Origin: Ammoniphilus oxalaticus
Lineage (GTDB): Bacteria; Bacillota; Bacilli; Aneurinibacillales; RAOX-1
DNA: 64,000 nt
NCBI RefSeq assembly: GCF_003609605.1
Contig: NZ_MCHY01000013.1
Location: 1-64,000, forward strand
Direction of reading: 5' to 3'
Part shown: positions 59,767 to 64,000 of the stretch, piece after piece
How the letters are laid out: every line of letters starts with the position of its first letter
Position numbering within the stretch: position 1 is the first letter of the stretch
Translations under genes and position numbers: made by a program
Notes under the pieces: generated by a model
Told to the model about the DNA's origin: nothing
The model's database searches: none
What the model saw: only the letters and a program-made list of their open reading frames with translations

Positions 59767-60873
59767 TTATTTGTCCGCCCTAACTCCTCTAGCTTTGGCA
59801 ATTAGAAACAATATAGATGGAACAATCATAGCGATAAAACACCCATACAAACTGAAGATTGCGCTAAGTTTTGCTAAGTCAACATGTGTCGCCGGCACCC
59901 TGGCCAACAAAATAATAAGCGGTGACAAAATAGATAGGTAGACAATCTTTTTTCCTTTCTTAAAAACAGAGCGAAACGTAAGCAGCGCAATATCATAAGA
60001 CATTGTTGCCGTATTGAAGAGGGTCATAACCCATATTGTAAAAAAGATCGATTCAAATCGCTCAAAAAACCCACCCGGAATGTCGACATGCCTTGCCAGT
60101 TCAATCGTCGGATAAACAAACGTTCTTATTACCTCATTGCCAAACACGACGATACTAAAAAAATAGATAAACAAGTATAAAAAAGTAACGAGAAACACCC
60201 CGAACACACTTGCTTTCGCAGCCTGTTTCGGTTTTTTCATATACATAACATAAATCAAAACAATCTCAAAGCCGAGGAACGAGAACAGAGCGCTTTTTGC
60301 CCCCGTTAAAATTCCTTGCCAGTCCGACATTAAAAAGGGTCTTAGCCTTTCAGCATCAATAAAACGAAAGTTCATGACCCCGATCACCATCACTACTGTT
60401 AAGATGATTGGAAAAAACATCATGTTTAGACGTAAAATAGCGATTCTTTTCCCAAAAACAGCATAAATGACGACAAGTAGAAAAAACAACATAATCACTT
60501 CGATGGGCGTTGTGGCGAATAAATACATTTTGGAAATATTGCCAACAGACCTCACTATAAAAGCGACATTGATCAGAGCATATATTCCCACAAGGAAGGT
60601 TATGACATTGGCAAACGGTTTGGGAACAACCTGAGATACATACTGAATAAATGTTTGTCTTGGGAATCGACTTGCTAATTTAGCGGCGATAGCCGCAAAT
60701 ATGCAAATGACGATCCCCGCTATAAAAATAGAAAGCAAGCCATCTCCCGCGGATGTTGCCTCCGCTAATGTCCTAGGTAAGGTAATAATCCCGATCCCTA
60801 AGGTGGTTGAAGCGACGGCGATCGCAATGACCTTCGGACTAACCTCATGATTTCCGCTTTGGAAAGACTTCAT
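59767..60873 (-). CDS. GerAB-type germinant receptor permease subunit, second copy
   Basis: 368 residues, about ten membrane helices. Endospore permease pattern: SPKVIAIAVASTTLGIGIITLPRTLA, FPRQTFIQYVSQVVPKPFA, IFFTIWVMTLFNTATMSYD. Very similar to the copy at 62094-63200, so one is a duplicate. Binds or senses germinants in the spore inner membrane. Confidence 0.92.
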   Translation of the reverse strand: MKSFQSGNHEVSPKVIAIAVASTTLGIGIITLPRTLAEATSAGDGLLSIFIAGIVICIFAAIAAKLASRFPRQTFIQYVSQVVPKPFANVITFLVGIYALINVAFIVRSVGNISKMYLFATTPIEVIMLFFLLVVIYAVFGKRIAILRLNMMFFPIILTVVMVIGVMNFRFIDAERLRPFLMSDWQGILTGAKSALFSFLGFEIVLIYVMYMKKPKQAAKASVFGVFLVTFLYLFIYFFSIVVFGNEVIRTFVYPTIELARHVDIPGGFFERFESIFFTIWVMTLFNTATMSYDIALLTFRSVFKKGKKIVYLSILSPLIILLARVPATHVDLAKLSAIFSLYGCFIAMIVPSILFLIAKARGVRADK

Positions 60874-60889
60874 TGTTCGTTATCCGTCC

Positions 60890-62101
60890 TCAATAACGGG
60901 ACTCCGATTCCGTGACTACACCCGGATTGCGAATAATCGGATTGACCCTTACTTCAACTATACTTTTAGCAAAATGATTCTCCCCAGTATCCCAGTCTTT
61001 TCGAACCTTAGCCCAAACCTTAGGGTAATAGCGCTTAAGATGATTTCCTAATCCGACCACATCGACCTCAAACTCTTTCTGTAATTTATGCAAAGTAGCA
61101 TTGCAGAGGCGGATGATTTCATTTTTTATACTTTCCTCTGCTTGATTTACCGCGGCCTTTTGCATGTAATTCATTGTTTCTAGCGATTCGCCTATTTCTC
61201 CCTCCACATCTAACTCAATCGTAAACTTAATGTGATCCAGGTCACGACTGTCCACCTTTATCTTCCGATCAACTCGCGTGACATCGTAAACAATGAGATT
61301 GTCCCGAACCTGCCCCGTAATGACGTCTTCCTTCACTTCATTGCGCAAATAATTTAGTCCTTGCGTCTCTTCCTCATCTAACCAGCCAAGCATCCAATTT
61401 CCTCTTGCGTGAAAGACGGCTGCCCCGGCATCCTTTACATCACCCTTGCGAACGACGATGCGTGGAATCGTATAGCTCGTTTCAAGTAATAGCTTTTCTT
61501 CTAATTGATCAATAGCATATGGCTCTAACATGCGCGCCGTTTTTAAGTGGTTTTTCGAAATAGATTCAATATAATTGACATTCAGCTTTTCTGTCCTAGG
61601 GTTAATTTCAAACGCCTTTAATGGTGAACCTTCTACGATGAATATTTTCGTGTTGCGCCTTGACTCGTGAAAACGAATAAAAAAATCAACCGCATTTGCG
61701 AAATCACCCCTCCGCTTCGCTAACTCTTCGGATACAAGGATAACCTTTAGATGTTCTAAATATGGGGAACGCCCCGTTCTTGTCGCAAATTCCCTTGTAA
61801 TCTTTAGCAAGGATTCTCCCGTTGATGTAAAGTTGAAAAATGATTGCGACTGATTGCCTTCCTCGCCTTGCCCACCCAATGTCCCTGGCATAACAAATTG
61901 ATAGGTCAATGCATACCGTTGCTTTCCCTTCGGTCTGTCGGGCGTTTCCGAGTCTTCTTCCTCTTGATCCGTTTCATCAGGCAATTCAATCCCCGCCCCG
62001 ACAACGAAACCGCGCTGCTCAATTTCCACGCGATCCCAACATCCTGTGGCTGCCAATAGCACAGTCAGCATCCAAAGCGCTTTCCACCAAACTTTACCCA
62101 T
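60890..62101 (-). CDS. GerAC-type germinant receptor lipoprotein
   Basis: 403 residues. Lipobox AATGC (Cys about 21); WDRVEIEQRGFVVGAGIE is the classic GerAC opening; FHESRRNTKIFIVEGSPLKA and VSEELAKRRG follow. Overlaps the gerAB-type gene by 8 bases. Outer-leaflet subunit of the receptor. Confidence 0.95.
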   Translation of the reverse strand: MGKVWWKALWMLTVLLAATGCWDRVEIEQRGFVVGAGIELPDETDQEEEDSETPDRPKGKQRYALTYQFVMPGTLGGQGEEGNQSQSFFNFTSTGESLLKITREFATRTGRSPYLEHLKVILVSEELAKRRGDFANAVDFFIRFHESRRNTKIFIVEGSPLKAFEINPRTEKLNVNYIESISKNHLKTARMLEPYAIDQLEEKLLLETSYTIPRIVVRKGDVKDAGAAVFHARGNWMLGWLDEEETQGLNYLRNEVKEDVITGQVRDNLIVYDVTRVDRKIKVDSRDLDHIKFTIELDVEGEIGESLETMNYMQKAAVNQAEESIKNEIIRLCNATLHKLQKEFEVDVVGLGNHLKRYYPKVWAKVRKDWDTGENHFAKSIVEVRVNPIIRNPGVVTESESRY

Positions 62102-63200
62102 CGCCTTTCACCCCTCTCAATACGGCAATTAGCAATAATAAAGCAGGCAAGGCCGCCCCAAGCGTTAACCCCGTATAACTGATATATCGTCCATACCGAA
62201 TCACATCGACATGTGTAGGTGGATACATTGCCATCAAGTAAATAATAGGGGACATAAAAGACAAATAAACAAGCTTTCCTCCTTGTTTGAACATAGAACG
62301 AACAGAGATTAACGCAATGTCGTAAGCCATCGCGCTCGTATTAAAGATCGTCATAATCCAAACCGTAAAAAAGATAGATTCAAATCGTTCGAAAAACTCA
62401 CCAGGCACTTCCACTTGTCGAGCCAACTCAACCGCGGGATAAACAATCGTTTGCGTCACCTCGTTGGCAAATACACCTATACATGTTATGTAAATCAGGA
62501 TGTATAGCATAACCACGAGCCCGACGCCAATCCTGCTTGCTTTATACGCTTGCTGGGGTCGAGTCATGTACATGATGTAAAAAAGCACGATTTCAAATCC
62601 TAACATTTTATAAGCCGTCTCTTTTACTCCTGAGTATAATCCTTTCCAATCTGTTGTAAAAATAGGAAATAAATTTTTAAAATCAAAGGCCCCCAAATTC
62701 ATCACCACAACGACAGCGGCCACGATCATGACGATCGGAAAAAACATTAAATTTAAGCGGAAAATCGCCGCTCTTGTCCCCGCAACAGCATAAGCAATGA
62801 CCAATAAGAAGCTGAGCGTGAGCACCTCAGTCGGTGTCCTACTAAACAAATACAGTTTGGCGATATTGCCCATTAATCTGATTTCAAATGCGACAATGCT
62901 CATTGCGTATACACCAAACACGAATACGAGCGCATAAGCAATCGGCTTCGACACAATCGACGACGTATACTGAAAAAAGCTCTGATGAGGAAACCGAATG
63001 GCAAGCTTCACAGCGATATGCGTGAATAAGCAGACAAAGATTCCCGCAATTAAAATGGATAGCCAGCCATCAGCTCCGAACGTTTTGCCCGCTAATACAC
63101 GCGGCAAAGTAATGATTCCGCCTCCAAGAATCATCGATGCGACAGCAACAGCCATTTCTTTGGAGCCAATCATCTTATCTCCATAGTCAAAAGACTTCAT
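62094..63200 (-). CDS. GerAB-type germinant receptor permease subunit, first copy
   Basis: 368 residues, ten membrane helices; [46 protein letters not shown] and [18 protein letters not shown]. Four-base-scale overlap with GerAA-type gene and 8-base overlap with GerAC-type gene. Confidence 0.93.
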   Translation of the reverse strand: MKSFDYGDKMIGSKEMAVAVASMILGGGIITLPRVLAGKTFGADGWLSILIAGIFVCLFTHIAVKLAIRFPHQSFFQYTSSIVSKPIAYALVFVFGVYAMSIVAFEIRLMGNIAKLYLFSRTPTEVLTLSFLLVIAYAVAGTRAAIFRLNLMFFPIVMIVAAVVVVMNLGAFDFKNLFPIFTTDWKGLYSGVKETAYKMLGFEIVLFYIMYMTRPQQAYKASRIGVGLVVMLYILIYITCIGVFANEVTQTIVYPAVELARQVEVPGEFFERFESIFFTVWIMTIFNTSAMAYDIALISVRSMFKQGGKLVYLSFMSPIIYLMAMYPPTHVDVIRYGRYISYTGLTLGAALPALLLLIAVLRGVKGDG

Positions 63201-64000
63201 GATCTCCTCCCTCGATTCATTCGGTCCTCATCCTTTGTTTTTAGAAATGCGGGTCGCGTTCTCATCATGGTCAACGGAGCGCGCACCAAGACATCTTTCC
63301 AATCCCTTGAGAACATCGGAGCGAATGGGGTCGTATAGGGCACCCCAAAACTTTTTAAATTTGCAAGATGAATATTGATCCCTATATAAACGAGAATGAT
63401 TCCGTAAAGACCAAATATTGCAGCGCCAATCATCACAACAAAACGTAACATTCGCAACGAAATCGAGACGCTATAATGCGGTAGAGCAAAGGAGGCAATG
63501 GCCGTCACCGCTACGACGATGACCATGACAGGGCTTACTATGCCTGCAGATACTGCCGCATCACCGATTACTAAACCGCCAACAATCCCAATCGTCTGTC
63601 CAATGGGTTTTGGTAATCTCACCCCTGCTTCCCGTAATAATTCGATGGTCGCTTCCATAATTAAAGCCTCTACCACTGCTGGGAAAGGCACTCCCTCTCG
63701 GGTGGAAGCAATCGAGAATGCTAATTTAGAAGGAATCATTCCTGGATGATAAGAAACAAGAGCAATATATAGAGCCGGCAAAAAAAGAGTAATAAAAGCG
63801 GCAAAGAATCTCAAAAGACGCAACAACGTCCCAATTTGCCAGCGCTCATAATAATCTTCTGGCGATTGTAATAAAGAAATCAGTGTCGTTGGAGCCAATA
63901 AAGCAAACGGAGTTCCATCAAGCAAGATTGCTACCCTTCCTTGCAAAACATTGGCCGCAACTTTGTCAGGTCGCTCAGTCGATTGTAGTTGCGGAAACGG
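63197..64000 (-). CDS. GerAA-type germinant receptor subunit, 5' end outside window
   Basis: 268 codons visible. The frame is open to base 64000 ([20 protein letters not shown]); the TTG at 63946 is internal, not the start. C-terminal membrane domain: [78 protein letters not shown]. First gene of the operon gerA-B-C-B plus small protein. Confidence 0.93.
   Translation of the reverse strand, partial: PFPQLQSTERPDKVAANVLQGRVAILLDGTPFALLAPTTLISLLQSPEDYYERWQIGTLLRLLRFFAAFITLFLPALYIALVSYHPGMIPSKLAFSIASTREGVPFPAVVEALIMEATIELLREAGVRLPKPIGQTIGIVGGLVIGDAAVSAGIVSPVMVIVVAVTAIASFALPHYSVSISLRMLRFVVMIGAAIFGLYGIILVYIGINIHLANLKSFGVPYTTPFAPMFSRDWKDVLVRAPLTMMRTRPAFLKTKDEDRMNRGRRS

Noticed and set aside
1-64000. 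tRNA and rRNA genes, insertion sequences
   Set aside because: No cloverleaf with a T-arm signature, no rRNA-like stretch and no transposase were noticed on reading both strands; a covariance search could still reveal one.

Overview
The window is chromosomal DNA of an endospore-forming member of the Bacillales. The evidence is prkA and yhbH sporulation genes, a gerA-type germinant receptor operon, and a perR-ygzB-hemL-ygaD-ygaC gene neighbourhood also known from Bacillus subtilis. The family is less certain (Paenibacillaceae or Aneurinibacillus/Ammoniphilus-like is a guess). Bases 1 to about 37,470 are one end of a siphovirus-type prophage. The rest, to 64,000, is host chromosome.

Prophage layout. 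Reading leftwards (minus strand) from about 18,000 is the late region: small and large terminase, portal, minor head protein, scaffold, decoration protein, gpE-type capsid, connectors, tail terminator, tail tube, tail chaperones with a -1 frameshift, a lipoprotein cargo gene, tape measure, and a large tail protein with sialidase-like repeats that runs off the left edge. Lysis genes are not in the window. From 19,292 to 31,931 lies the early region, also on the minus strand: late-gene regulator, XtrA, many very small genes, RusA, DnaC-like loader, an initiator whose own gene contains ten iterons (the likely origin), RecT, a YqaJ-type exonuclease, Rha and a Cro-like protein. A divergent switch with four operator-like palindromes (31,949-32,053) separates this from the plus-strand lysogeny region: CI-like repressor, a HEPN-type protein, an ImmA-like protein, a DUF6978 plus DUF1828/DUF1829 gene pair, and a large serine recombinase.

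The most striking point is the integration site. The recombinase ends at 37,444 and yhbH, read from the other side, stops at 37,474 immediately after a conserved stretch, missing an estimated 45-50 C-terminal residues. The prophage has therefore split a sporulation gene, as skin splits sigK and SPbeta splits spsM. Excision by the adjacent recombinase would rebuild yhbH. The other half of yhbH should lie beyond the left edge.

Other prophage items missed by ordinary gene calling: a 28-residue holin-like (type I) toxin with its own promoter and a leader hairpin over its ribosome site; a 57-residue membrane protein that appears to start at ATA; a hairpin-rich region with an anti-Shine-Dalgarno loop that may be a small RNA; a set of short plus-strand promoter-terminator units; and about a dozen genes of 32-59 residues.

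Host chromosome. yhbH and prkA (minus) are followed by an orphan MetQ lipoprotein, trmL, an amidase, ogt, queG, rnhA, a YgxA-like protein, ygzB, perR, a cobalamin adenosyltransferase, a three-gene ABC exporter, hemL, an MsbA-type ABC transporter, ygaC, an acetyltransferase, sodA, mutY, a PAP2 phosphatase, a DUF84 NTPase, and at the right end a ger operon ordered A-B-C-B plus a small membrane protein. No rRNA, tRNA or CRISPR array was seen.
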